The notes under the pieces were generated by a model. That model was not told the DNA's origin and did not search any database. It saw nothing but the letters and a program-made list of their open reading frames with translations. The position numbers were made by a program, and so were the translations under genes. Source: a virus. From it: DNA of 46,218 nt. The stretch spans positions 1 through 46,218 of the IMG/VR virus record IMGVR_UViG_3300019886_000008; one strand, given 5' to 3'. Positions within the stretch are counted from its first letter, which is position 1, and each line of letters begins with the position of its first letter. This document shows positions 37,920 through 44,942 of this stretch, in pieces.

Positions 37920-38239
37920 CAAGCGATACCTGGCCGTACGCGTTGAATTCACGCGGGCACCCAATCGTAACCTGTTTCTTGGACGCCGGGGTTGATGGCG
38001 AGATAGCGACCTGGCGATCCTACGTCGTGTTGCCAAAGCCGGCTGGCAAGTCCGAATTCAACTATGAGGCGGCAGCTTTCCGCGCCGGATGGAAGCGGGC
38101 CGCGCTAGGGGGCTGGTTCAAGCCAGGGGAATTGGCGCGGTTCGCAGGAGATGTCCGCGAGCTTTGTTTCTACATTGGCGTGGGCCCAGATTGGGAAGCG
38201 TGGGGGCATCAGACATACCGAGAAAGGCTCACGTCATGA
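37916..38239 (+). CDS. Hypothetical aromatic-rich early protein (107 aa)
   Basis: The sequence is mixed alpha/beta (MTSDTWPYALNSRGHPIVTC, IATWRSYVVLPKP, WKRAALGGWFKPGELARFAG, ELCFYIGVGPDWEAWGHQTY) with many Trp. Four-base overlaps on both ends. Unknown; shape suggests a small globular domain. Confidence 0.55.
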   Translation: MTSDTWPYALNSRGHPIVTCFLDAGVDGEIATWRSYVVLPKPAGKSEFNYEAAAFRAGWKRAALGGWFKPGELARFAGDVRELCFYIGVGPDWEAWGHQTYRERLTS

Positions 38240-38373
38240 CAAAACTTAGAACTTTTTTCTTTTTCTCATTTGGCCTGACTTTCTTGTTTGGCTTCCTGCT
38301 TGGCGTCTGGCTTGGCAAGCAGTCGCCGTGCTCTGAGGTCGAGCAAATAGATATTGGGAAGGTGCTGCAGTGA
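38236..38373 (+). CDS. Small membrane protein (45 aa)
   Basis: MTKLRTFFFFSFGLTFLFGF then LLGVWLGKQSPCSEVEQIDI: one membrane helix with a positive N-terminus and short acidic C-tail. Overlaps both neighbours (ATGA upstream, GTGA downstream). Unknown. Confidence 0.6.
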   Translation: MTKLRTFFFFSFGLTFLFGFLLGVWLGKQSPCSEVEQIDIGKVLQ

Positions 38374-38696
38374 CGGAAGATAAAATTGCGATCATGGTTC
38401 TATCCACCGGGATGGAGATGATCGGCGAGGTCCTTTCCGGCACAACCAAATTCGGAATTGACGCCCTCGTCATTTACAAACCGTCTGTTGTGTCGATCCA
38501 GCCGACCGGCCTCGGATTGCGCAGCGTCTTTGACGGCAATCCTGCTTATTCAGGGCCTGACTTGGCGATATCGCGCCACGCGGTCGTGATGATCTCCAAG
38601 CCGAGCAAGAACCTCTTGGACGCGTATAAGGCGCAGCGCGCCGGATTGCTCGCCGCCGCCCCGATCGGTCCAAAAATTACTGGAAGAAATCAATGA
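38370..38696 (+). CDS. Possible Sm/Hfq-like small protein (108 aa)
   Basis: The GTG at 38370 overlaps the previous stop. The core AIMVLSTGMEMIGEVLSGTT, IDALVIYKPSVVSIQPT and SRHAVVMISKPSKNLLDAYK has the strand spacing of phage LSm-like proteins (a G-E-V-like Sm1 and a later hydrophobic strand). RNA binding is a guess from this pattern. Upstream of and overlapping the recombination exonuclease. Confidence 0.4.
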   Translation: MTEDKIAIMVLSTGMEMIGEVLSGTTKFGIDALVIYKPSVVSIQPTGLGLRSVFDGNPAYSGPDLAISRHAVVMISKPSKNLLDAYKAQRAGLLAAAPIGPKITGRNQ

Positions 38697-39571
38697 TCGA
38701 ATCTCCCCTCCCCGTCGGCATTCATTACAATGTTTCGGCCGCCGCATATCACGCGGACCCATGTGAAAAGCCATCGCTGTCTTCGTCGGTGGCAAAAATT
38801 TTGATCGAGAAGACGCCGCGTCATGCCTGGCACGCGCACCCTCGGCTCAATCCTGATTTTGCGGCGGATAAGAGCCCCAAGTTTGATCTCGGCTCCGCCG
38901 TCCATGAGCTCATGCTCGGCAAGGGCGTGGGCTATACGGTCATTGACGCCGCAGATTATCGCGGCAAGGAAGCACAGCAAGCGCGCCAGAAGGCCCGAGA
39001 ATCCGGCACCGTGCCATTGCTCGGGGAGCAGTACAAGCAGGCCGTCGGGATCGCCAAGGAGGCGCTCGACGCCCTCGCCAAAATGGATGTGCATCTAGAG
39101 GATTACCGCAACGAGGGCGTGCTCATTTGGGAGAACCACGAGTTGCCATGTCGAGCGATGGTGGATTCGATCGGCCGCGGGATACACCAAATTTGGGATA
39201 TCAAAACCACGTCCGCAGGTCTCTCGGACTTTGCGATCGCCAGGAATATCGTCAACTTTGGTTATGATCTTCAGGCCGCCTTTTATATCAAAGGCATGGA
39301 AGCGCTCTTCCAAGAACTCACCGACCGCATCGAGTTCAGATGGGTGTTTGTCGAGACTGATCCGCCATATGACCTTCGCGTTATCCAGGCCGATGCAACC
39401 ACGCTGGAATTCGGGCGCCGCAAGGCCGGGGCCGCAATGCTCATGTGGGCAGCGTGCATGAGCTCTGGCAACTGGCCGGGCTGGCCACGCGGCATCGGGA
39501 AAATCACCTATCCGTCTTGGGCTGAGTCCGCCTGGCTCGACCGCGAGCTGCAAGAGGCGGGGATCGAATGA
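38693..39571 (+). CDS. RecE-like PDDEXK exonuclease (DUF3799 type) (292 aa)
   Basis: The N-terminus GIHYNVSAAAYHADPCEKPS then LSSSVAKILIEKTPRHAWHA is the standard opening of exodeoxyribonuclease VIII-like/DUF3799 phage nucleases. The catalytic core is AMVDSIGRGIHQIWDIKTTS, giving the D...(D/E)xK residues, preceded by GSAVHELMLG. Length is normal. It would resect double-strand ends 5' to 3' to make single strands for annealing, as in Red/RecET. The next gene is its probable partner. Confidence 0.82.
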   Translation: MIESPLPVGIHYNVSAAAYHADPCEKPSLSSSVAKILIEKTPRHAWHAHPRLNPDFAADKSPKFDLGSAVHELMLGKGVGYTVIDAADYRGKEAQQARQKARESGTVPLLGEQYKQAVGIAKEALDALAKMDVHLEDYRNEGVLIWENHELPCRAMVDSIGRGIHQIWDIKTTSAGLSDFAIARNIVNFGYDLQAAFYIKGMEALFQELTDRIEFRWVFVETDPPYDLRVIQADATTLEFGRRKAGAAMLMWAACMSSGNWPGWPRGIGKITYPSWAESAWLDRELQEAGIE

Positions 39572-39608
39572 TCTTGGCAGGGCCGGGCGAGGCAAGGCAA
39601 GGATTTAA

Positions 39609-40202
39609 ATGACTGATATTTTGCAAACAATCGAGCCAAAAAGCGATCAACTCAACGCCGATGATCTTCTTGGCGGCCGCACGATCACGATCACGATCAC
39701 CGATGTCACTATCGTGCCAGGCGATCAGCCGGTCTCGCTCTATTTCGAAGGCGACGACGGAAAACCCTACAAGCCCGGCAAGTCCATGCGGCGCGTTATT
39801 GTGAACGCATGGGGGACGGACACCAAATCGTACGTCGGCCGCAGGATGACGCTCTACCGCGATGACAAGGTGATCTTCGGCGGTGTCCAGGTCGGCGGAA
39901 TACGGATTTCGCATATGTCCGACATCAAGCAGAGCATAACGATGGCTCTCACGGCCACGCGCGCCAGCAGGAAGCCATTTACCGTTGAGCCGCTTGAAAT
40001 GGGAGCACAAGGCCGCATGCCTGGGGGCGTCTTTGCCGAGCCGCAGGAGCTGTTCGAACTCATCGAGAATGGCAACGAGGCGGCGACCGGCGGTATGCTG
40101 AAGGCATTTTGGACGAGCCTTTCACTAGCACAGCGCAAGGCAATCGGCGCCGCTCAGCTAGAAACATGGAAGAAAATAGCAGATGAAAAGTCCAATCCCT
40201 AA
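39609..40202 (+). CDS. Uncharacterised recombination partner, SSB/annealase-like (197 aa)
   Basis: It follows the RecE-like nuclease by 37 bp. The strand-rich core ADDLLGGRTITITITDVTIV, DQPVSLYFEGDDGKPYKPGK, SMRRVIVNAWGTDTKSYVGR and MTLYRDDKVIFGGVQVGG is a recurring companion of DUF3799 nucleases in alphaproteobacterial phages and looks OB-fold-like. A C-terminal helical segment (KAFWTSLSLAQRKAIGAAQL) ends the protein. Expected to bind or anneal single-stranded DNA; no Redbeta, Erf or Rad52 motif is apparent, so this is inferred from context. Confidence 0.65.
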   Translation: MTDILQTIEPKSDQLNADDLLGGRTITITITDVTIVPGDQPVSLYFEGDDGKPYKPGKSMRRVIVNAWGTDTKSYVGRRMTLYRDDKVIFGGVQVGGIRISHMSDIKQSITMALTATRASRKPFTVEPLEMGAQGRMPGGVFAEPQELFELIENGNEAATGGMLKAFWTSLSLAQRKAIGAAQLETWKKIADEKSNP

Positions 40203-40353
40203 GGTAGTTAGAATAATAGGAGCTGCATTTTTTATTCCTACGGCGGCTCTTTGCTTCACATTGCTAGTTCAGCACCCATCACCCGACAATGGTGGCATAT
40301 ATGAATTGTTGGCCGTTTCTACGTTTATGAGCGGTTTTCTGATATTTATATAG
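40183..40353 (+). CDS. Two-helix membrane protein (56 aa)
   Basis: MKSPIPKVVRIIGAAFFIPT with AALCFTLLVQ forms helix one, and YELLAVSTFMSGFLIFI helix two, separated by a short HPSPDNGG loop. Its start overlaps the end of the recombination gene by 20 bp. Holin- or exclusion-like topology; no known function. Confidence 0.55.
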   Translation: MKSPIPKVVRIIGAAFFIPTAALCFTLLVQHPSPDNGGIYELLAVSTFMSGFLIFI

Positions 40354-40360
40354 AAAATAC

Positions 40361-40389
40361 TTGACATAAATATAATACAGCACAATATC
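40361..40389 (+). promoter_or_regulatory. Putative promoter before the 38-aa gene
   Basis: TTGACA at 40361-40366, in an AT-rich stretch, with an AATATC or neighbouring -10 candidate at about 40383-40389. The -10 is poor, but the TTGACATAAA start matches the promoters at 29601 and 35103. Confidence 0.4.
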
Positions 40390-40406
40390 TAAGTATGGAG
40401 GATCGG

Positions 40407-40523
40407 ATGGTCGGTATTGCACTTGTAACATTCAGCGTATGTGTAACTTATTGCGTATCCGTTCTTTCCATTCGCATCGATAAACTAGAACGCAGAATAA
40501 AGGAGCTAGAAAAACATGTCTAA
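40407..40523 (+). CDS. Membrane-anchored short coiled-coil peptide (38 aa)
   Basis: GGAGG precedes the ATG at 40407. MVGIALVTFSVCVTYCVSVL then SIRIDKLERRIKELEKHV: one membrane helix followed by a clear leucine-heptad coil. Overlaps the next gene by 8 bp. Could oligomerise in the membrane. Confidence 0.6.
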   Translation: MVGIALVTFSVCVTYCVSVLSIRIDKLERRIKELEKHV

Positions 40524-40740
40524 GAGCAAAGAAGTTTCAACTATTACTAAAGCGGCAGGCATGGCCGCCAAGAACATCGCGCGGATGGAAGCCTGCGCAG
40601 AGCTTGTCCACGCCGAGGAGACAAAGCGCCGGAGCCTGCAGCTCGTGTCGACCGGCGAGCAGTTCAGCGCTCTGATCCGCCACGGTAAGACCACGCTCCA
40701 ATTCGAGGGCGATTCGTTCGCGGTAACGCATAACGACTGA
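40516..40740 (+). CDS. Small early protein (74 aa)
   Basis: MSKSKEVSTITKAAGMAAKN is followed by helical ARMEACAELVHAEETKRRSL and a beta-like LQFEGDSFAVTHND end. Soluble, no motif recognised. Followed by a strong hairpin. Confidence 0.55.
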   Translation: MSKSKEVSTITKAAGMAAKNIARMEACAELVHAEETKRRSLQLVSTGEQFSALIRHGKTTLQFEGDSFAVTHND

Positions 40741-40742
40741 CC

Positions 40743-40782
40743 CTTCGGCCTGCCGGGTGTCCTCCCGCCCGGCAGAGCGAAG
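40743..40782 (+). terminator. Strong hairpin after the 74-aa gene
   Basis: CTGCCGGG/CCCGGCAG forms a perfect 8-bp stem with a 10-nt loop, extended by CTTCG/CGAAG outside a small internal loop. It begins 3 bp after a stop codon. There is no U-tract, so it may attenuate, stabilise or process the mRNA ahead of the exported cassette. The rest of 40783-40910 shows no convincing gene. Confidence 0.5.
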
Positions 40783-40910
40783 CGCCAGGCAACGGCTCAG
40801 AAATGAGCCAGCGCATGCTGAGAAATCGGTATGAAAATGGAGCGCCTGTCCTAGGGATTAATGCGCGGATACGACACGCCCGCGACGCTTCATCCAAGAA
40901 AGGAAAGCAC

Positions 40911-41138
40911 ATGACACAACTAGGGTACTTTGGACTTGCAGCTGCGATGATCGGTGGAATGTTGCTTCTCGGCATCCCGGCGAAATCCCAGGAGCTCGAG
41001 GTAACGCCGTATGGGCCGCGCATTGGGATCGGGCCGCGCTATCATCATGAATGGAGACGCCACGAAGATTCCGATCGCGATTATTGGCGCCGGCGCCACC
41101 ACCGTCACCATCATCATTGGGATGACGACGAAGATTGA
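40911..41138 (+). CDS. Exported His/Arg/Asp-rich protein (75 aa)
   Basis: The ATG at 40911 has AAAGGAAAG upstream; a longer frame exists but adds non-protein-like sequence. MTQLGYFGLAAAMIGGMLLL then GIPAKSQE is a signal peptide. The mature protein is extraordinarily His/Arg/Asp-rich (YHHEWRRHEDSDRDYWRRRH, HRHHHHWDDDED), suggesting metal or polyanion binding in the periplasm. First of four consecutive exported genes. Unlike its cytoplasmic neighbours it looks like a host-derived or moron gene. Confidence 0.65.
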   Translation: MTQLGYFGLAAAMIGGMLLLGIPAKSQELEVTPYGPRIGIGPRYHHEWRRHEDSDRDYWRRRHHRHHHHWDDDED

Positions 41139-41148
41139 GGAGGATTAA

Positions 41149-41466
41149 ATGAGACGTATATTCGCAATTACGATGGTCGCAGCGCTCACCGCTGCCGCGC
41201 CGGCATATGCTCAGCATTGGCATGGGGGAGGCGGTGGGTGGCACGGCGGCGGAGGAGGCTGGCATCATGGCGGCAGTGGTTTTGGACCTGGCGCCGCCAT
41301 TGCTGGCGGCTTGCTCGGGCTCGGGATCGCTGGCGCTATAGCAGGGTCTCAATATAACGACGGCTATGACGATGGTTATACGCCGTACTACGCCGCTCCT
41401 AGATACAGCGCTCGCTGCCCATATGGCTACTACTTCGCCAGTGACGGACTGTGTTATCCGGGCTGA
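41149..41466 (+). CDS. Exported Gly/His-rich protein (105 aa)
   Basis: GAGGAGGA precedes the ATG. MRRIFAITMVAALTAAAPAY then AQ is a signal peptide. The mature part has a WHGGGGGWHGGGGGWHHGG region, a Gly/Ala segment long enough to enter a membrane (GPGAAIAGGLLGLGIAGAIA), an acidic-aromatic stretch (YNDGYDDGYTPYY) and a C-terminal CPYGYYFASDGLCYPG disulphide-like loop. Such Gly/His-rich envelope proteins occur in Rhizobiales. Metal binding or envelope modification is possible. Confidence 0.65.
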   Translation: MRRIFAITMVAALTAAAPAYAQHWHGGGGGWHGGGGGWHHGGSGFGPGAAIAGGLLGLGIAGAIAGSQYNDGYDDGYTPYYAAPRYSARCPYGYYFASDGLCYPG

Positions 41467-41529
41467 CGTTTCGGCATGGGCTTGCGAGCCCATTGCGAAG
41501 CGCCTGCTTCACTAACAAGGGAGATTAAA

Positions 41530-41673
41530 ATGACACACAATTTTCTAGGCCTATCAATCGCCTTCGCCATCTTGTGGATGGTGTTCGCCATCCCGGCCCA
41601 TGCCGAGACTTGCTACAGCACCTGCTCGACCAACAGCGGGGGCATTCAGACATGTAACTCGCAATGCTACTGA
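41530..41673 (+). CDS. Exported Cys-rich mini-peptide (47 aa)
   Basis: GGGAG precedes the ATG at 41530. MTHNFLGLSIAFAILWMVFA then IPAHA is a signal peptide. The predicted mature peptide is about 22 residues with four Cys in a Cx3C...Cx3C pattern (ETCYSTCSTNSG, TCNSQCY), a disulphide-paired hairpin. Its last 10 bp overlap the start of the exported protease gene, so the two are made together. Toxin, inhibitor, adhesin or protease substrate are all possible. Confidence 0.6.
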   Translation: MTHNFLGLSIAFAILWMVFAIPAHAETCYSTCSTNSGGIQTCNSQCY

Positions 41674-42317
41674 GAGGCTTGCTGTTCGTGCTTGCCGTCC
41701 TATTCGCGTGTGGCGCGCATGCGAGTGAGGCGGATTACCCGTCGAACAGTCGCGCGGCCTCACCAGTTCCAAGCGGCACTCGCGCGAGGCTGCATATCCT
41801 ACCATGCGAAGCTGGCACTTCGTTCAAGAAATGTTCGAACATTTCTTTGACTGGGGAGCTTACCATCGCTGATGGCGATGCCTTCGCGCTCAGGACAAAA
41901 GAGATTGCGCGCGCCGTCGTGACGCTCGCCGGGGAAGGCGGCAGCACGTTCGCCGCGATTAAGATAGGCGAAATCATCCACGCCAAGAAATACGCGACAG
42001 TGGTTAATGGGTTCTGCTTTTCCGCATGCGCGTACATTTGGATCGCGGGCCAAGATCGCGGCCTCGGGCTGGGCGGGATGGTTGTGTTCCATCCGTCCTA
42101 CAACATCGAGCAAGAGGACGTCGCCGACGGCTCTGGGAATGCCCTACTCGGGATGTATATGGCTCGCCTTGGCTACAATTATGACGATGTAATACGCACA
42201 ATTGGGCATGGCCCAAACGATCTCCACGTCGTATTCATGAAGCTGGACGGCGTTGTAGACCGCCGCAACATTACGGCCGTTGAGTTTAGGGCAATCCTCG
42301 CAGGAGAGCCGCATTGA
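41664..42317 (+). CDS. Exported ClpP-class (crotonase-fold) serine protease-like protein (217 aa)
   Basis: The signal peptide MLLRGLLFVLAVLFACGAHA is followed by a ClpP/SppA-like domain: SLTGELTIADGDAF, LAGEGGSTFAAIKIGEIIHA (the oxyanion GGS-type turn), KYATVVNGFCFSACAYIWIA with candidate nucleophile Ser120, and GLGGMVVFHPSYN with candidate His143. Four Cys (48, 57, 118, 122) could pair in the periplasm. This resembles secreted ClpP-like proteins of alphaproteobacteria rather than capsid-maturation proteases, and it lies far from the head genes. A substrate cannot be named; the coupled Cys-rich peptide is a candidate. Confidence 0.72.
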   Translation: MLLRGLLFVLAVLFACGAHASEADYPSNSRAASPVPSGTRARLHILPCEAGTSFKKCSNISLTGELTIADGDAFALRTKEIARAVVTLAGEGGSTFAAIKIGEIIHAKKYATVVNGFCFSACAYIWIAGQDRGLGLGGMVVFHPSYNIEQEDVADGSGNALLGMYMARLGYNYDDVIRTIGHGPNDLHVVFMKLDGVVDRRNITAVEFRAILAGEPH

Positions 42318-42586
42318 AGTTCGACGACCTTCCCCTCTACGCGACCGACAAGGAGCTTGCCGAGGCTTTTCTTGGCAAGCGCGCCTATCTGTGGCCGGCG
42401 ATCGCTCTGCATTACGAGGGGCGCGGGCTACCAGCGATCGATAGCCTGTTTGGCGGACGCTACGTCCCCGCTGTTATTAAATTCTTCGATGCGGTAAATG
42501 GAGTAAACGGCGCCGCGCCGATCCCCGCGGCAGATGGGGAGGAACAACCATGGCCGGCCCAAAACTCACGGAAACGCCAGGCTTAG
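42314..42586 (+). CDS. Winged-helix excisionase-like protein (90 aa)
   Basis: It starts at TTG 42314, overlapping the previous stop (TTGA). MKFDDLPLYATDKELAEAFL, then WPAIALHYEGRGLPAIDSLF and GGRYVPAVIKFFDAV follow a pattern I associate with a small gene just upstream of prophage integrases in alphaproteobacteria; the size and helix-wing layout fit a recombination directionality factor. It overlaps the integrase start by 37 bp. Excision control is inferred. Confidence 0.6.
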   Translation: MKFDDLPLYATDKELAEAFLGKRAYLWPAIALHYEGRGLPAIDSLFGGRYVPAVIKFFDAVNGVNGAAPIPAADGEEQPWPAQNSRKRQA

Positions 42587-43743
42587 TTTATATCAAGCGC
42601 AAGTGTGGGCCGTCAGTTCCGATCTGGCGCGCACCCAAAGCCGCCATCAAGGCAGGCTTCCCGATCAAGACGTGGAACCTTTCGGAGTGTCCGCCTGCCG
42701 AGCTGCCCGCCCGCTGTCAGCGCATTTGGGCCGAGGCGATGGACTTCAAGGGAGAGCATCCGCCCCTCTACAATGGGACCATTGGCTCCCTCATGGAGCT
42801 TTATCAGACGCATAAGGAATCGTCTTATCACCAGCTCAAGTCGACAACTTCCAGGACATACGACACCTATATCGCAAAGATCATCAAGGCTTACGGGGCT
42901 CGCCGCGTCGGCAACATAACCGGCCTCGACGTGCTGCGTTGGGCAGAAGCCTGGTCGGATGGCAAACAGCACCTCGCCGCCGCCATGATGGCCGCCAACG
43001 TATTGAAATCCGCACTCGGATTTGGGCAGCTCTGCGGCTTTGCCGACTGCAGGCGTCTCCGCGAAATCCTCTCGGTCCTGCATCTGCCACGCCCGAAGGC
43101 CAGGGAGCAGGCTCCAGGGGCCATGGAGGTGCGCCGGGCCATGGATGCCGCCATTGCCCTCGGGCAGCCCTCAGCGGCCTTCTGCTACGCCCTGCAGTTT
43201 GAGACAGCGGCGCGCCAGTACGACATCACCGGCCAATGGGTTCCGATCAACGACCCGCGCATTTCGCCAATTACTGGGCGATCCAAAAAATGGATCGGCC
43301 CGACGTGGGCAGCGATCAGTGAAGATATGATTTTTACTTTCACGCCAAGCAAAACAGAGCGAACAACCGGCCGCCGAATCGGTGTCGATCTCAAACTCTG
43401 TCCGCTTGTGATGGAGGCGATTGCAAGCATCCCCTCTGCGGCGCGGATCGGCCCCCTCGTGATCGACACTCGCACCGGCAAGCCGTTTCCCGGGAGGTCT
43501 TTTTTGGCATTGTGGGATAAGGTCCGCACGCGGGCTGGGCTTCCAAAGACATTATGGAACCGCGACCTGCGCGCCGGAGCTCTCACGGAAGGCGGCATGG
43601 CCGGGGCTACCGCAGATGATCGCGCCAAGCTCGCGGGCCACTCTGGGCCAAAGATGGTGCGCGGAGTTTACGACCGGGATGTTCTGGTGAGCGCCAACCG
43701 TGTTGCAGAAGCAAGGGCGAGATTTAGGAAGGACGGAAAATGA
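42550..43743 (+). CDS. Tyrosine-type site-specific integrase (397 aa)
   Basis: The catalytic domain (residues ~190-380) shows Arg222 in ALQFETAARQYDITGQW, Lys268 in TFTPSKTE, Arg341 in LWNRDLRAGALTEGG, His364 in KLAGHSGPKM and the nucleophile Tyr374 in VRGVYDRDV. The HxxR box reads RDLR, so its first His is replaced by Arg338. An N-terminal SAM-like DNA-binding domain spans residues ~75-180. It should integrate the phage into the host chromosome, confirming a temperate lifestyle. The excisionase-like gene precedes it. Confidence 0.88.
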   Translation: MAGPKLTETPGLVYIKRKCGPSVPIWRAPKAAIKAGFPIKTWNLSECPPAELPARCQRIWAEAMDFKGEHPPLYNGTIGSLMELYQTHKESSYHQLKSTTSRTYDTYIAKIIKAYGARRVGNITGLDVLRWAEAWSDGKQHLAAAMMAANVLKSALGFGQLCGFADCRRLREILSVLHLPRPKAREQAPGAMEVRRAMDAAIALGQPSAAFCYALQFETAARQYDITGQWVPINDPRISPITGRSKKWIGPTWAAISEDMIFTFTPSKTERTTGRRIGVDLKLCPLVMEAIASIPSAARIGPLVIDTRTGKPFPGRSFLALWDKVRTRAGLPKTLWNRDLRAGALTEGGMAGATADDRAKLAGHSGPKMVRGVYDRDVLVSANRVAEARARFRKDGK

Positions 43744-43928
43744 AGCCAGGTGATCGAGTTTTATGTTGGGCTGGGGATATGGCCACCGTAATTCAGATCG
43801 ATGGCAATGACGTGAAGGTATGCATCGATAGGACGGGGGAATCTTGGGTCCATCTGTCGCAAGTTCAGACCATGGAGCAAATTGGCGTCTCCGAAGCGCG
43901 CGCCAAGTTCAGGAAGGGAAGCGGATGA
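43740..43928 (+). CDS. Small SH3/KOW-like protein after integrase (62 aa)
   Basis: ATGA overlap with the integrase stop. KPGDRVLCWAGDMATVIQID and NDVKVCIDRTGESWVHLSQV form a compact beta-barrel-like pattern, followed by a helix (SEARAKFRKGS) resembling the integrase C-terminus (AEARARFRKDGK). Unknown; possibly an integrase accessory. Confidence 0.5.
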   Translation: MKPGDRVLCWAGDMATVIQIDGNDVKVCIDRTGESWVHLSQVQTMEQIGVSEARAKFRKGSG

Positions 43929-44116
43929 CACATAATATGATAATTGCAATCGGGTTTGCGATGATGATCGTCGGTCTAGCGGTGGTCATGATTGGGGTCT
44001 GGAAAGCTCCGATGATTCGCACAACTTGGACCGCCATAAAGCCAGGCGATCCGGACCAGGTCCTTACGATAGACAAGGATGGCAAGGGAACCTGGGATTA
44101 TCCCAAGAACAAATAA
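43925..44116 (+). CDS. Membrane-anchored small protein (63 aa)
   Basis: MTHNMIIAIGFAMMIVGLAV with VMIGVW forms one membrane helix, followed by a soluble tail (IRTTWTAIKPGDPDQVLTID, KDGKGTWDYPKNK). Coupled by 4 bp to the previous gene. Unknown. Confidence 0.55.
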   Translation: MTHNMIIAIGFAMMIVGLAVVMIGVWKAPMIRTTWTAIKPGDPDQVLTIDKDGKGTWDYPKNK

Positions 44117-44239
44117 ACACACGCCCAACGCACGCGTCACACGATAGATATATATATCAATGTGTTACTGCGCATATTTATTAACTGCTTGTTAATCCTA
44201 CGTCGTTGATTCCATTATATATAAGGAGAAGGTGACGAA
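44117..44239 (+). promoter_or_regulatory. AT-rich promoter/operator region
   Basis: This 123-bp gap is AT-rich. It holds GATATATATATC, the inverted repeat ATTAAC-TGCTT-GTTAAT (44180-44196), and a possible promoter TTGTTA (44189-44194) to CATTAT (44213-44218) with an 18-bp spacer. The -35 overlaps the inverted repeat, implying regulation. AAGGAGAAGG precedes the next ATG. As AT-rich DNA near the integrase it might also contain attP, but no core can be identified from this window. Confidence 0.45.
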
Positions 44240-44422
44240 ATGAACGAGATGAAAGAACTAGCCGCGAGGCCGATTAGTCTCGTTGAAACCCCTGTTGCCC
44301 ACGATCCAAACCTATGGTGCAGGATTTTGCGGCTAGAGGAAAAATGCAGGCGTTATGAGGAGAGGCTAGCTAGAATCGCTAGAATCGCAGCGCTCGCGGA
44401 AAAGGAAACGGTGACGAAATGA
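44240..44422 (+). CDS. Small coiled-coil protein (60 aa)
   Basis: Strong ribosome site (AAGGAGAAGG). MNEMKELAARPISLVETPVA followed by a charged helix (LRLEEKCRRYEERLARIARI) likely to form a coiled coil. First gene of the rightward end operon. Unknown. Confidence 0.55.
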   Translation: MNEMKELAARPISLVETPVAHDPNLWCRILRLEEKCRRYEERLARIARIAALAEKETVTK

Positions 44423-44697
44423 GCGAGATGGTAGAGCGCGCAAAGAAGGCGGTCGAAGAATGCGGAATAGATTGGCAGGATTGGGATGGAAATTACGGCA
44501 TCGCTGACAAATTCGATCTAATCGTCCGCACTGTCATCGCCGCCATGCGAGAGCCGACGGGAGAGATGATCGACGTAGGCAGCTACCCGGTTCCGCTTGA
44601 TGCTGAAATGGCGGCAACCTCAAACGAAATAGCGCTGGAGATTTGGAAAGCCATGATCGACGCCGCGCTTGCGGAAAAGGAAGAGGAAACGAAATGA
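44419..44697 (+). CDS. MSEMVER-family small protein, copy 1 (92 aa)
   Basis: It shares MSEMVER, a DWxD motif, AAMREPTGEM and a terminal WKAMIDAALA with the next gene. The pattern is common in small alphaproteobacterial phage proteins. Overlaps both neighbours by 4 bp. Function unknown. Confidence 0.65.
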   Translation: MSEMVERAKKAVEECGIDWQDWDGNYGIADKFDLIVRTVIAAMREPTGEMIDVGSYPVPLDAEMAATSNEIALEIWKAMIDAALAEKEEETK

Positions 44698-44942
44698 GCG
44701 AGATGGTCGAGCGGGTCGCAGAAGCGATGAATCGCTCCGAAGTAGATTGGCGGGACATAGACGAAGCTTCGGTCACCTGCCTTGCCCGCGCAGCGATAGC
44801 CGCCATGCGCCTGCCTACGCAGGAGATGGTTAAGGCTGGAGCACTTGCAACCAGGAAGATACTGGATTGGGACAGGTCTGCGACTGCGACTCGTGTATGG
44901 CAATCCATGATCGATGCCACACTCGCGGGAAAGAAGCCATGA
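44694..44942 (+). CDS. MSEMVER-family small protein, copy 2 (82 aa)
   Basis: Tandem paralogue of the 92-aa gene: MSEMVERVAEAM, VDWRDIDEA, AAIAAMRLPTQEMVKAG and WQSMIDATLAG. It arose by duplication and has diverged in the middle. Unknown function. Confidence 0.65.
   Translation: MSEMVERVAEAMNRSEVDWRDIDEASVTCLARAAIAAMRLPTQEMVKAGALATRKILDWDRSATATRVWQSMIDATLAGKKP

Noticed and set aside
40743-40782. Classical intrinsic terminator
   Set aside because: The stem is strong but there is no following U-tract on the plus strand; kept only as a hairpin with moderate confidence.
40803-40910. N-terminal extension of the His-rich exported protein
   Set aside because: The frame is open from 40803, but the ATG at 40911 has the ribosome site and begins a proper signal peptide; the upstream part is Arg-rich and unlike protein.
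41664-42317. Prohead maturation protease
   Set aside because: The ClpP-like protein has a signal peptide, paired Cys, and lies far from the head genes on the opposite strand, so capsid maturation is unlikely.
44117-44239. attP core
   Set aside because: AT-rich DNA and an inverted repeat near the integrase are suggestive, but no tRNA-like or host-matching core can be shown without a bacterial sequence.
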